Shown piece by piece: positions 22,216 through 32,966 of a stretch of DNA of 64,000 nucleotides. The DNA is taken from the NCBI GenBank assembly GCA_021234155.1, contig JAJEKV010000146.1:994001-1058000 (forward strand), given 5' to 3'. The notes beneath the pieces are model-generated. The model saw nothing but the letters and a program-made list of their open reading frames with translations. It was not told the origin of the DNA and ran no database searches. Source of the DNA: Isoetes taiwanensis. Taxonomy: Eukaryota; Streptophyta; Lycopodiopsida; Isoetales; Isoetaceae. Position numbers and translations under genes: made by a program. Numbering within the stretch: the first letter of the stretch is position 1; each line of letters opens with the position of its first letter.

Positions 22216-22690
22216 TCTTGGTGTACGGTTGGGGAGTTGTCTCCCACTATCCCGTACTTGGCAACCTCCGTTTTTTTCACTTTCATTTTATGGGGCCAGA
22301 GAAGTTGATGTCTGTTGCTTAGTGGTAGGCACCAGCCGGTGGGCTATTTCCCACTCTGTCCTGGTGTACGGCGGAGACGTCCGTCTCTCTGTCCCATAGC
22401 TTTGCCTCCCCCTATTTGCACCATCTACTCCTGGTTCCCTTGTTTATTCGTTTCCTTTCGTCCATCCTTTGTGGTTGTCGTATCTCCAGGGCCGGATAGG
22501 TTGGTGTCTGTAGCTTAGTGGAAGGCACCAGTCGGTGGGCTAATTACCCCACTCTGTCCTGGTGGATGGCGGAGACGTCCGTCTCTCTGTCCCATCACTT
22601 CGCCTCTCCCTATTTGCACCATCTTCTCCTTTTCCCTGTTTATTAGATTGTATCCGTACATCTTTCTTGTATCTTTTTGCGTTTCGCTGT
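22180..22690. repeat. About 190-bp tandem unit, two full copies and a partial one
   Basis: Units start near 22310 and 22500 (plus strand). Both contain 'cttagtgg' followed by 'aggcaccag', then 'ggtgggcta', 'actctgtcctggtg' and 'ggcggagacgtccgtctctc'. A worn partial copy precedes at about 22200-22300 ('cttggtgtacggttggggag'). The string TAGCTTAGTGG near 22511-22521 fits a tRNA-type A box, but no B box is evident, so a SINE origin is only a possibility. Confidence 0.65.
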
Positions 22691-22939
22691 GAAATATTTG
22701 AATATAAACTGGGAATATTTGATCTCTTTTATAAACTTAAGAGCTAAAGAAATCTCCGAACCAGAGAGAAGTATAGAGCAAATTAGAGTGACTAATATGC
22801 CAGAAAATGTCTTTACTAAATGCAATGTCTTGAAATCAAGATATATGCTACCCCAAGCTAACAGGATTTGGTCATTGCCTTGATTGAAAATGAAACAGAA
22901 AACTTATCTGGAAGTCGTTCGTGTCCGTGTGCAAATCTT

Positions 22940-23231
22940 ACAAAAGCGCCTTCTTATCTTTACAGTCGTCTGGGATCATTCTAGCAGAAGAAACTCCATT
23001 TGAAACTCCATTTGGAATACCACCATTTGGAACCTGCATTCTTGCTGCCCTTAATTGAGGCTGCTGCTGCTGTTGGATTTTCTGATCTTGATATTGGTAT
23101 GGCCTCTGCGGATGCCTCGGTGGCAATCCCGCAGTGACAGCAGTGGCAACGCCACATCCGCCTGCGACTTCGGACGGCGCCATTGCAGAAAGTGCAACAT
23201 GGCTAGTGTGCATTTATCTCGAATAGACATA
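22940..23231 (-). other. Unrecognised Gln/Pro-rich reading frame fused after NKAP piece
   Basis: Minus strand 23213-22938 is open for 91 codons with 'QDQKIQQQQQPQLRAARMQ' and 'NGGIPNGVSNGVSSAR', then a stop. NKAP homology ends at about 23232 and this frame does not continue it. The composition looks like real coding sequence from another gene, but I cannot name it. Confidence 0.4.
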
Positions 23232-24126
23232 ACAATATGCCTTTGTACCAAACGTTGTAGATCAGAGATCACCTTGTGTTCTCGCTTCGCTTTTTCCTCG
23301 TAATTAAACATTGCAAGTGCTTGCTTATCTTCTGCACTATAAACCTGGTTTTCTTTTCTAATACGAATAGCATTCATCCTTTGATGCCTGCTGCTACTCC
23401 TGACATAACCCAGGCCTTCAAATTTTTGAATCTCACCTGCAGAAAGTCCGACCTCTCCTCTACGAGGAATACGCTTTCCTTGCTGCACATACTGAGCAAT
23501 AGCATCTCCTTCTCCAGGCCTCAAGGCACCACCATAGCTAATGTGCCTTTCTGCCTTTGGTGCAGGAACAGGGCCTACCATTGGCTCATTTTCAAGCCCC
23601 AGAGATGCCTTCTTTTGTGCTTCAAGCATTTCTTTAAACTTAATTGCCTCCTCATCTATTGCAACATTCTCAATTTCCTCACCCTCTGCAGGACTGTCAT
23701 CTGCCTCTGATGACTCTGGTGATGAAGGAGATATATGCCTTTTTTCTTTTTCTTACTCTTAGATTTATTCTCATCCCTTCTCAATTTTTCCTTCCCCGCT
23801 GACATCCCACCTTTCCCTTTGGCATCTTCGAATTCTTCTTCACTATATTCATCATGCTTATGCCTGTGATGGTTTTCTGCTGCTATGGCATTTTTTCTCC
23901 TTCACAAGGGCTCCTGTTTCTGCTTTTGCTTCTACTCCGACTATTAGTGGGGCTTAGGCTTGGGCTACGGCGCCTATGCTTCCGGCTCTTCTTCTTATCA
24001 TGCTTACCATTTCCTTTACTCCTCTTATGCGAAACCCTCTCATCCTCGCTATCATAGCTATCCCTATTCCGTCATCTCATAGCTATCCCTATTCCGTCGT
24101 CTGCCTCTTCTATCAATACCATCATC
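23232..24126 (-). pseudogene. NKAP: NKAP (SR-rich splicing/transcription factor) fragment, intronless
   Basis: NKAP is a conserved nuclear RNA-binding and repressor protein with an RS-rich N-terminus and a highly conserved C-terminal domain. The minus strand carries, without any intron, an RS/KR region ('KKKSRKHRRRSPSLSPTNSR' near 24000), an acidic stretch ('DDSPAEGEEIENVAIDEE' near 23700) and the C-terminal domain: 'PMVGPVPAPKAE', 'ISYGGALRPGEGDAIAQYV', 'GKRIPRRGEVGLSAGEIQKF', 'RKENQVYSAEDKQALAMFN' and 'LQRLVQRHI' at about 23240. The last few residues of a normal NKAP are missing. There are frame slips near 24070, where a 22-bp phrase 'cggaatagggatagctatga' is duplicated, and near 23755 in an A-run. 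Lack of introns suggests a reverse-transcribed copy. Confidence 0.82.
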
Positions 24127-24216
24127 ACTACTTCCGCTGAACACAATGAACAGGATAACTTGACAACCATATGAAAGAAATCCATCACCAGTATGGGATT
24201 CTCTGCTATCCTATTC
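24127..24216. repeat. Noncoding repeat A, copy 1 (right part)
   Basis: Matches 26513-26606, including 'ataacttgacaaccatatga' and 'gggattctctgctatcctatt'. It is the continuation of 20380-21150 beyond the composite insertion. Confidence 0.8.
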
Positions 24217-25668
24217 ATATTGATATACATCTGTGTTCTCGATTCTGGCATCATCAATTTGGCACGGCCAAGTTAGGGCTACTATATTTGTGACTTTATA
24301 TTATGCTCTACATTTGTTTATATTTCTTATTATCACTTAGAGTTCCTGATAGATCTAGAATTTGATATGTTTTCCGCGTTGCGAAATTGGAACTGCAGAG
24401 CAATCCGATAATGACTTTCACAATATAAAGAGCTGCTCTTACATATTACATCCATGTCTCATTTCAAGAATGCATCTCTCAGATGCATTTACAATTGGGC
24501 TTTTGAGCTTCTTTTGGTTGATGCATTTTGACTATACTCCTGCAAATATAGTTGTGAAATTCATGTAGATTGCAGAGCAGCATGCAGACATTTGAAGTGA
24601 GCATAGTTTGCTAATATTGGGCTCTCTTTTGCAGCTTCTAAGTCTGGGCTAATCTATTTTGGTATACTCTCCTTATTCTCAAGGAACTTGATTTTTTTAT
24701 GAGAAAGCAAGAAGCAGAAACAATACCCACTTCAGATTGCTTTTTCAGCCTCCCAAAGTGTTACCACACATCATGCATGTTGTTATGGAAGCTAGAATAT
24801 TTACTTGGAGCAGTTCTTGTAGGTGCATAAGCTCTTCTTAGGTAACATGTGAATGACCCAACTATTTTAGCAAGGGTGCAAGAAGCAAATAAGACGTTGA
24901 TGCAATCTAACTGTTCTTTTTGCTCAAGCAGTATCGAATGCCAACGTTGTATAGGTCAGTCTATGCCTTAGCATTTTATAATGCGAGAAGAGACCTTATG
25001 ATAATTTCTACCACTATTGAAATACTATCTGATGCAGAACATGTCTGAGGTAATTGAATTTGTTTACAATTCAATAGTTTGTCCATCTCTGGCACATACA
25101 GGATGCTCTTGAATCCAGGAATGACAAAACAGTTATTGTGATTACAACAAATAGGCGTAGATCCTACATTAGTAAGTCTGTGTACTATTGTTAGAATTAC
25201 TCGATAAACGTAAAATATTCCATTGATTCTCAGTTATTTTGAAATTCTTATCTCAGGCTCTGAACAACCTTTATGTTATATACATCGTTCAGGTACACGT
25301 TAGGCTCATCGCATCTTCAAGATGCTTATTGCGTCCCAATTTGTCTTCGCTTTCTAGATGCCAAAAGTTTTGTAACATTATCTGCAGGGAAAAGTGGATG
25401 CTGCTGCAATCTGATGGAAAAGGCTATATTGGTGAAGTCGTCACATGCAGAATCATACAATGATTTGCATATGTAGAAAGGGGCAAACTTGGAAATCAGA
25501 ATTTGAGAACTCATCAATCTGTTGTGAATGAAAGTACTGTGAATATATTGATTCGCACCCAGACATTTCCATTCTTGTGGTAGAAAGTGATCTGAAGCTT
25601 CAAGACTAGGGCTTCCTAAACGTAACGTATTTTCTTAACCATGTTACTATTCCTTCTACTTGCAATTT
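24217..25668. other. Gene-free stretch
   Basis: AT-rich sequence with a few acceptor-like 'tttgcag' strings but no recognisable exon. Short ORFs near 24362 and 25239 have no recognisable domain. Confidence 0.45.
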
Positions 25669-26610
25669 TCTGCTACCCAAATCCTAGAATGTTTAACACA
25701 CCAGCAGACTCAACTCATCACACTCCATAAATACCATGACCTTACCAAACAATGTAAATGACAGCCACCAAGGCACCCTCCACTGCACGTCACGCTCCCA
25801 ATTCCACTCCCGAAACCTTATTCTCCAACCCGTCCCCTGCACAAAGAAAGCAACTCACAAATTTAAGTAAATTTCAAGTTCTGACTGCTTCCAAATAAAT
25901 GAACAGGATAACATTTTTATTTTTTAGTTTGTGACTGTTCGAGCAGTTTAGCTACATAACGTACAGAAGCATAGGCCATACACTGAAAGTCGTTGTTTTC
26001 CCGATTTCCTTAACAATAGTATGTCTACTTATACTAACGGTTTTATGGAACAAATGTCTCAGAACACACTAAAACTTTCATAAAGACCTTGGTGGCAAAG
26101 CTGACATGATGTAGAACAAACTCAATGCAGTATACTGACATGATTTGTAAATATTTTGATTACACTATGGCCAGGTCCATGCGGATTTGCCATCATATTG
26201 AGCTGTCAAATAGCTTGGGCATACAATCTTTACCAAAGCAAGTAGCTACCTGACAAATATCCAGCACATCTCAAACCTCAACTAGTTTCTGATGCCTTTA
26301 TGTACTTGACCAAGGAAACTATTTCTTTGATACTATTTCAAGCATCCCACTGGTCCATATTTCTCTACCATGCTGTTACTAAATTGATCCTGAGCGCTAA
26401 TAGTCTTCAATTTAATTACATAACATACAAACTATACATCTTTCCAACTCAATCTTACCAACAACTTTCTTTCTCTTTAGCATTCACAAATTTAAGTAAC
26501 TTTTAAGCTTTGACTACTTCCAAATTTATGAACACAATGAACATGATAACTTGACAACCATATGACAGAAATCCATCACCAGTACGGGATTCTCTGCTAT
26601 CCTATTACTA
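25669..26610. repeat. Noncoding repeat A, copy 2 (uninterrupted)
   Basis: Uninterrupted version of 20380-21150 plus 24127-24216, in the same orientation and about 90% similar by eye. It also has about 100 bp near 26280-26410 that is shorter in copy 1. It supplies the empty-site sequence for the composite insertion. Confidence 0.8.
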
Positions 26611-26639
26611 AATTGATCCTCAACTCCAACAGTCTTCAA

Positions 26640-26790
26640 TTTATTTATAAAGACACCATTTAGAAAGCAAGTAGCTAGCTCACAAATATCCAGCAGACCT
26701 CAAGCCTCAAATCCCTTACATCTTTCCAATTCAATCTTGCCAACAACTTTCTTTCTCTTGAGCATTCAATTTGCCAACACACTCAATTCT
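26640..26790. repeat. Third, partial copy of repeat A
   Basis: 'aagcaagtagctagctcacaaatatccagca' and 'catctttccaattcaatctt...acaactttctttctctt' repeat text found at about 26236-26480 and 20977-21112, with a deletion between the blocks. Confidence 0.6.
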
Positions 26791-27990
26791 CTAGGTTTAA
26801 CACAAATCTACCACCTATTCAGAAATCAACTAGCTGCCACAAACCTTCAATCGCCAAAATGCCCAAACCTTATATCCCCACAACACAGCTATAGCAAAGA
26901 GGCCGAATAGAACTCTGGAATACTAAAACCCACACCCACTTAAAAAAACACAGTCTTCCTTACCTGATTCCCCTTCCACGACCATGTCCTTCCACGTGCC
27001 CAGCCGCATTTAACACTAACTACTCCGACCACCATAACTAAAGCCTCGAGATCGCAATCTGGGAACACAGGCCTGCTCAGAATGCTCAGGAAGAATAGAT
27101 AGCAAATACCACGAACCTCTCATTCCTCGTTCCTTGTTCCCCTACCTCGAACTTCGACCTGGACGATCGCGATGCAAAGCCCCAAATTCCCATCCATTAT
27201 CAACGGCCAATAATCAAAGCCCTCTTTCTCACACAATCCTTGCATCCCATGCTCACAACCAACCGCCAAGATTTACTCCTCCATTTTCATCCAACGGTTC
27301 AAAACCATGCCTTATGTCCCCATCCATGGCTACATATATGCAACAAATGCTACATACATCAATCCCCCATGACGTGTCATCATCTGGACCCTTGCCTTTT
27401 AAACAGACGGTGGGGATTTAAGGTGGATCCATGATGGGGTGTGCATGAGGGGGCATTAGAAACCCCCTCATCCTTATATCCTTATTAATATTATGATAGA
27501 AGTCTTTGTACTGTGTAGGGCCTTTACGAAGTTGAATGCATCTAGTTTGAGGATTATAGACAATGGATTATATCCTAGGGGATTCACATTTGTTGGGCAT
27601 ACAGAACATGTGAGTTCAACTATAAGGGGGTTTTTTTGCCACTTCACGTAGGCATACTTACTATTAGGGGGTTTTTTCACCACTATTTAAGGTAAACTAT
27701 ATACTTTAAGGGTTAAATTAGCTTTCATAAGTCAGTATACCAGGGGTGTTTTGACCACCCTCAAATGGCATATGAAAGAAAATAATAATCCAGATGTAAA
27801 GATATTCTATATGTTAATCATGAACTACAAGAGAATATATTGCATAACAATGCAAACACCAACTCAAGTTATTATATGACAATACAATAACCATAGATCA
27901 CAACTTTCAATGGTATAAACTTATTGGAATTGCTAGTGTAACCCCGACAGCCGAAGCCTCATACCCATATGAGCTATGCCCGATCACTGT
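26791..27990. other. Gene-free stretch
   Basis: Mixed sequence without recognisable genes. A short phrase 'aggggg' plus a T-run plus 'cac' recurs at about 27625 and 27665. A 95-codon plus-strand ORF at 27134-27421 is Pro/Ser/His-rich and shows no known domain. Confidence 0.4.
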
Positions 27991-28150
27991 AAACTGTCTA
28001 CAATCTACATCTTATTTTTATAGGACCAAATCCTGCCGACTGGCCTGGATTCGGCCGCTTAGGAGCCAAGCTCGGCCGCTTCAAGGATCTGCGGACCTCA
28101 GAGATTTTCTAGCACAGATAAACAAGCAGCTGGAGACCAGGATACCCAGC

Positions 28151-29092
28151 ATGGATGCACTCAACACGCTAGCGGAATCAGTCAACCGAAACAAGGTAGC
28201 CATTGCCAGCATGGACGTGAGGATAGTAGGAGTGGAAAAGACAAGCGAGGAAATGCAGCGCAGAATGGACGAGATTGAGGAGGAGAAAACCAAGATCCTG
28301 AATAGGTTGGTTGAATTAGAAAAAGGAAATGTTCAATTGAATGCATGGGAGTCATTTGATAAAATAAAATCGCATATTGTAGAGTATGAGGAACAGACTA
28401 GAATTAGGCATGACGTTAGGCTTATAGGGATAGCAGAGAAACCTAACGAGGATACGTACCAAGTGACTGCAGAGGTGATAGAGGTGGTCTTCAAAGAACA
28501 CAGGAGCATCATTGTCAAAGTTGTACGATCGGGTCAATGGAGGGGGAGAGCGAGACACATAAACTTGACGCTCAGGGATCGATCAGCCAAGGAGAGGATA
28601 TTGTGCATCGGATCCAGGCTGAGAAATGGGATCAAAGTACAGGAAGCACTAACGGTAATGCAAAGACAGGGGCTACACAGGGAGCTGGCCAAGGCCAGAG
28701 AACTGAACCAGGCGGGGGTCAAAAATGGCAGGGTGTTCTTGCACAAAAGAGTGCGAGAACTGACAGGAACGGGGCAGGACCAAAGATCGGGAGCTCAGGA
28801 ACCAGGGAGGTTGACGGATGTGGAGACGATTGTGGAAAAGGAGAATATCAACCCACAGGGGGGCTTTGCGCAGGTGCACGAGAACACAGCGATGGCAGTA
28901 GTAGCCCCCGACACGAGCCAGTACATAGGGGAAGAAAGAGGGGGAAAAGGGGCCGGCGTAGACCGAACAGCACGAGCCGGGAACATGGATCCAACCCCGA
29001 CCATGAAAACAAGAGGGAGACCAAGAAGATTGGGAAACGGAGCAGAACACACGGACACCCCGAGAGAGCAACCGCGAGGAAAGAGACGCTGA
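28151..29092 (+). CDS. LINE ORF1 protein (L1 ORF1p-like RNA-binding protein)
   Basis: 313 codons, intact. Residues about 1-75 form a coiled coil ('SVNRNKVAIASMDVRI', 'EEMQRRMDEIEEEKTKIL'), the trimerisation module of L1-type ORF1. Residues about 90-200 resemble the L1 RRM/C-terminal domain: 'RIRHDVRLIGIAEKPNED', 'RARHINLTLRDRSAKERIL', 'LHRELAKARELNQ'. The rest is a basic, Gly/Arg-rich tail ending 'REQPRGKRR', likely for RNA binding or nuclear entry. No CCHC knuckle is present. The frame is open upstream of the ATG, so the true N-terminus may lie further left. Confidence 0.75.
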   Translation: MDALNTLAESVNRNKVAIASMDVRIVGVEKTSEEMQRRMDEIEEEKTKILNRLVELEKGNVQLNAWESFDKIKSHIVEYEEQTRIRHDVRLIGIAEKPNEDTYQVTAEVIEVVFKEHRSIIVKVVRSGQWRGRARHINLTLRDRSAKERILCIGSRLRNGIKVQEALTVMQRQGLHRELAKARELNQAGVKNGRVFLHKRVRELTGTGQDQRSGAQEPGRLTDVETIVEKENINPQGGFAQVHENTAMAVVAPDTSQYIGEERGGKGAGVDRTARAGNMDPTPTMKTRGRPRRLGNGAEHTDTPREQPRGKRR

Positions 29093-32000
29093 AGATATGG
29101 TATTGGAACTGCACTTGGTACCCTTCGGATGATGGGGAAAGGCTAGAAGGGGCACACAGCTGTGATATAATATGTCTAGTGGAAACGTGGGAGCACAATA
29201 TAAAAAGATTGCCAGAGGAGGAAGGGTACCAACTATTCACACGCTGGAAGGACAAAGATTTCAAGATTGGAAGAGGGAGTGCGGGATTAGCTTGTTATGT
29301 TAAAGAAAATGTAGTAAAAAGTGCATGTATTTTACAATCGGATGTCAATAAGAGATACATGGTTTTGAATATACAATTACAGAACAAAAAAGACTTAATT
29401 CTGATTTTAGCTTATTATCCACCAAGCAATAATAAACTAGAACTGTTAGAACTGGGGGAGACTATGATGAAATGGAAAGAACAGGACCCAATGATATAGG
29501 TGATCTGAATGCCAGAACAGGGCAGGAACAGGTGCAAATCACGAGTATGGAAGACACAAATGGACAATGGACTAGCACGAAAAGATCAGAGGAATGGGAT
29601 AGGAGTACGGAAGACAAAGCAGAAGTCAATGCTAGGGGGGAGCTACTACTGGAGATATGCTCAACTACAGGGGTCACTATAGCCAACGGGGTACAAAGGT
29701 GGGAGGGGTCAGGGAAGTACACGAGCCAGAATGCTCACGGGAAGAGTATAGTGGACTATGTGATAATGAATGACACTGCAGCGGAGATAATATCGGGATT
29801 CATGCTCCTAGAATGGCCGATCGGGAAAAGGGAGAGCCACAGACCCATACAGTTGACACTTACCGGGGACGAATACACCTCGAATGACAGGCAACAAGAA
29901 ACAGAGGAAATTAACGGGAAACTGAAAATACAGTTTCAAGAGAAGCACGTAGATGTATTTGTGCAGTACGTCAAAGAAGAAATGGGAAAATGGAATTGGG
30001 GGGCACACAGGGCAGACGATAATGGAGACAGGCTTAATGATATAACAGTGAAAGTAGCAACGGAAGTTTTCGGAAAGAGAAGAAGAAAAAGGGGGAAGGA
30101 TGCGTTCAAGGCATCGAGTTGGTATGACGACGAGTGCAGGGAACAGAAAAGAAAGGTCAGAGAACAGAGAGGAAGGGAGACATATCAAACTGAGAAAAAG
30201 GTATATCTGAAGATGTTGAAGGCAAAGAGAAATAAAAACTTGCTACAACATCAATGGGGACTGCCCAAACTCCTGAAAAAGCAACCCCGGAAATTCTGGA
30301 AAGGATTTAAAGGGAAAGGACAAGGGAATCAGAAAAATGGTAACACGCAAGAAGATATTGGGGCAGACGGGTGGGAGAGATACCTGGAGAAATTGTATAA
30401 GACCGGGAGCATCTCCAGCACCAATACCAGAATTACAAGGGATGGACAAGCCGTGTTTTAGCACACAGGAAGTGATGATGGCACTAAATAGAATGGCCAA
30501 TAACAAAGCCCCAGACCTATATGGGTTAACAGTGGAATTATTAAAATGCGCAGATACAGCAATAGGGAAACAGGGAAACAGGTGACAGATATTTTCAACG
30601 GTATCATACACACAGGACTCCCAGCTAGATGGGCGTATAACAGAGTGATACCCCTACACAAGGGAGGGAGCAGACAGGAACCTGGGAATTACAGAACCAT
30701 AATGGTGAGTTCCATTTTCGCAAAATGGTTTGGAAAAGTTCTAGACAACAAGCTGAAGCAATGGGCAGAGGGTGGGAACCGGAGAGGACAGGGACAGGCA
30801 GGGTTCAGGCCGGAACACTCAACTACGGATCACCTAGTGACCCTCAGGATACTGGTAGAACAGAATAGAAACCAGGGGAAGAAAATAATATGCTGCTTTG
30901 TGGACTTTAGGAAAGCTTTTGACACAGTCCCGAGGGAAAAACTAATACAAAGGCTTATAGATATGCAGGCACCAAAGGATATGGTGGGGGCAATTGCAAG
31001 ATTGTACTATAATGTATATGCGAAAATGGAAGAAGAAGGGAAAGCGATAGATTGCGATACGGGAGTCAAACAGGGATGCCCATTATCCCCCACAATCGTT
31101 TGGAATATACATAGATGCATTACAGGATTTCATAGCGTAACGCAAAGGGGACCTGAGGACGCCCTATTCTAGGGGACACCAAAGTACCCATATGCAGATG
31201 ACCTGAGCATGATGGCCACAAAAAACAAGGGATGCATGTGTTACCGAAATCGTTGGAAAGCTTCGCGAAAAGACGTATTGACAGGTTAATCTCGCGAAAA
31301 CCAAAATAGTCTTTTTCGCCACAAAATAGACACAAACCGCTTAGATATTTGGGAACAGAGCTAGAAGAATCACGAATCACGATATCCGGGATAATGGCGC
31401 GCATGGCACAGGAAAATGGGCTAAAGGGGCAGATACAATATTTTAAACAGCCATCGAAAGCTACTACAATATAAAAAACTTCTGCAACAAAAGCAGGATA
31501 ATAAATTGGGAAATCAAATTCTATTTGTTCAGCGCAGTAGTTGCAACTACACAGCTATATGGAGCAGAGGCTTGGGGACTGGTCCGACAGAGAAGAAATG
31601 GGAAAAGAGGAAGGAATTTACTGAGCAATGGCACAAACAGAATTCAAGCCGAGAACCAGTACACCACAAACAACTATAGTATATATGAGACGGGCGTAAA
31701 ACCGATGGAAGTAAGGGCATGGGAAAAGACCATCAGATATCTCATAAGAAACAATGCGGGTGGAAAACCGAATAAGTTAGCGAATATCGCGATCAATGAA
31801 TCAACGAAAGCCCACATAATCGAGAGTAACAGTTGGTTTAAGGATGTGGCAATGTGGACAAGAAAAATGGGGATGAACCTGAGCGACCTCATTAGTGAGG
31901 GAGAATGGAAGGATGAATGGGCAAACAAAGCCACACAAGCCTGGCTGCAAAATTACACGGGGCTCAAGACAATATGGCTTATGACAGTATTCAACCCGGG

Positions 32001-32364
32001 ACAGCAGATAGGACAACAGATGTATCAGGATAATTTACTAGGGAAAGCCAGGAAGGATATCTTAGCAAGATTAAGAATGGGAAGCCATGACCTAAGGATC
32101 GAAAAGGATAGATGGCGGAGAATAGAGAGGGAGGACCGGATATGCAGAATTTGTGACAAAGGGGAAGTGGAAGATGAAAATCATATGCTAAATGAATGCC
32201 CGGTATATGAAGACATCAGGAACAAATACAGAAATGTAAGGTGGGGTCAGCCTGTACACATCATGATGGCAAGGTCAGAAACAATGAGGGATCTGGCAGA
32301 CGCAATACGGGAAATGACGGCAAGACACCGGGAAGTACATAAAGAAAAAGGGCTTCTGTTATGA
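29080..32364 (+). pseudogene. LINE ORF2: endonuclease, reverse transcriptase, zinc knuckle; frame-broken
   Basis: ORF2 nicks the target and copies the RNA onto it. Endonuclease: 'KIWYWNCTW' at about 29090, 'DIICLVETWEHN' at 29170, then after a frame change near 29490 'GDLNARTGQEQ' and 'HGKSIVDYVIMND' near 29740. RT: 'ALNRMANNKAPDLYGLTVEL' near 30480-30540; after a second change 'GQAGFRPEHSTTDHL' near 30800, 'CCFVDFRKAFDTVPREKL' near 30890-30945 and 'GVKQGCPLSPT' near 31065; then 'YPYADDLSMM' near 31187-31216, the catalytic YADD, in yet another frame. About 350 bp after YADD is heavily worn. The C-terminus is open again at 31525-32364 and ends with the knuckle 'CRICDKGEVEDENHMLNEC'. At least four frame changes. 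Confidence 0.88.
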
Positions 32365-32601
32365 ACCGCCTGAGAGGCGCACCATACCCGCCCTGAAATG
32401 CTCAGCTCAAAGCTGATTGATAACGACGCACCCGTGCACGGTCTTGAAGCCGATCCAAAGCGGGGTGCCGGTATTAATAGAGAAAAGTGAAGCCTTCAGA
32501 AAAGGTTACATTGTAGGCCAGCATGATGTGCTAGTAGCGCCCGTAAGGGAGCTCGCCCATGCTACATAAGTCCACGGGCCTCAGGGCACAAGGGACAATA
32601 A
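32365..32601 (+). other. LINE 3' UTR
   Basis: Aligns with the 3' UTR of the minus-strand fragment at 21193-21437 ('gggagctcgc', 'gggcctcag', 'taatgtat'). GC-richer than its surroundings. It probably contains the sequence recognised by the LINE reverse transcriptase. Confidence 0.65.
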
Positions 32602-32625
32602 TGTATCTATCTATCTATCTATCTA
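32602..32625 (+). repeat. (TATC)n LINE tail
   Basis: About six TATC units directly after the LINE 3' UTR ending 'ataatg'. Confidence 0.85.
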
Positions 32626-32869
32626 TTCCCCCCAATATGAACCTTTGTTTCGATATCTGCTCGCATTTAAATAATGTAAATAGTTCACTCTACACGACCT
32701 TTAAACCATTACCTTGTTTTGAAGACTTGAACTTTAGAATATATGTCACACCTTTAGTTTAGCTTTTCTTCTTCATGCAACATGTCTGCTTCATATTCCC
32801 CTTGTCTTCTTCAATCTTTAGCATGATTAATTCCTACATTTCCCTTTCGAGGCAGGGGTTTTTTAATCC

Positions 32870-32966
32870 TAGTAGTAATGATTGTACTAGCCCATTGTAT
32901 GGGTCCCATGACCTATTGGTCTCCGTGGACGTTTAAAAAAACTATTCTATTCTATTCTATTCTTTC
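32870..32966 (+). mobile_element. Short LINE 3'-end relic with (TATTC)n tail
   Basis: 'ggtctccgtggacgtttaaaa' is followed by about five TATTC units (32940-32965). The same closing phrase with a different tail occurs at 59610-59640 ('ggtctccgtggatgttaaaa'). Only the last 100 bp or so is recognisable. Confidence 0.55.

Larger units (their letters stand above)
21152..24126 (-). mobile_element. Composite insertion: NKAP piece plus LINE 3' end, flanked by ACTACTTCC
   Basis: Repeat copy 2 reads 'gactacttccaaatttatgaacacaatg' uninterrupted near 26511. In copy 1 this sequence is split: 'actacttcc' at 21141-21149 is followed by (AATAG)n, and 'actacttcc' recurs at 24127-24135 just before 'gctgaacacaatg'. 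About 2.97 kb lies between the two copies. On the minus strand it runs NKAP coding piece, an unrecognised Gln-rich piece, a 190-bp tandem unit, a LINE ORF2 3' end with its 3' UTR, and a pentamer tail. A target duplication of at least 9 bp plus a tail at one end is what a LINE-type (target-primed) insertion leaves. Two successive insertions are not excluded. Confidence 0.6.
28020..32626 (+). mobile_element. LINE (non-LTR retrotransposon), near full length, with (TATC)n tail
   Basis: ORF1 (coiled coil plus RNA-binding domain) is followed by ORF2 (APE endonuclease, reverse transcriptase, C-terminal zinc knuckle), a 230-bp 3' UTR and a tail of TATC units at about 32602-32625. ORF order and domains are those of an L1-like LINE, but the tail is a tetramer repeat rather than poly(A). 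The 5' end is not sharply defined. Open frame continues upstream of the ORF1 ATG to at least about 28022, so the start at 28020 is approximate. No target duplication was found. ORF2 has several frameshifts, so the copy is inactive. Confidence 0.88.

Noticed and set aside
28537-29090. First part of the 320-codon ORF overlapping LINE ORF1
   Set aside because: It reads ORF1 in another frame; only the part after about 29080 is real (endonuclease).
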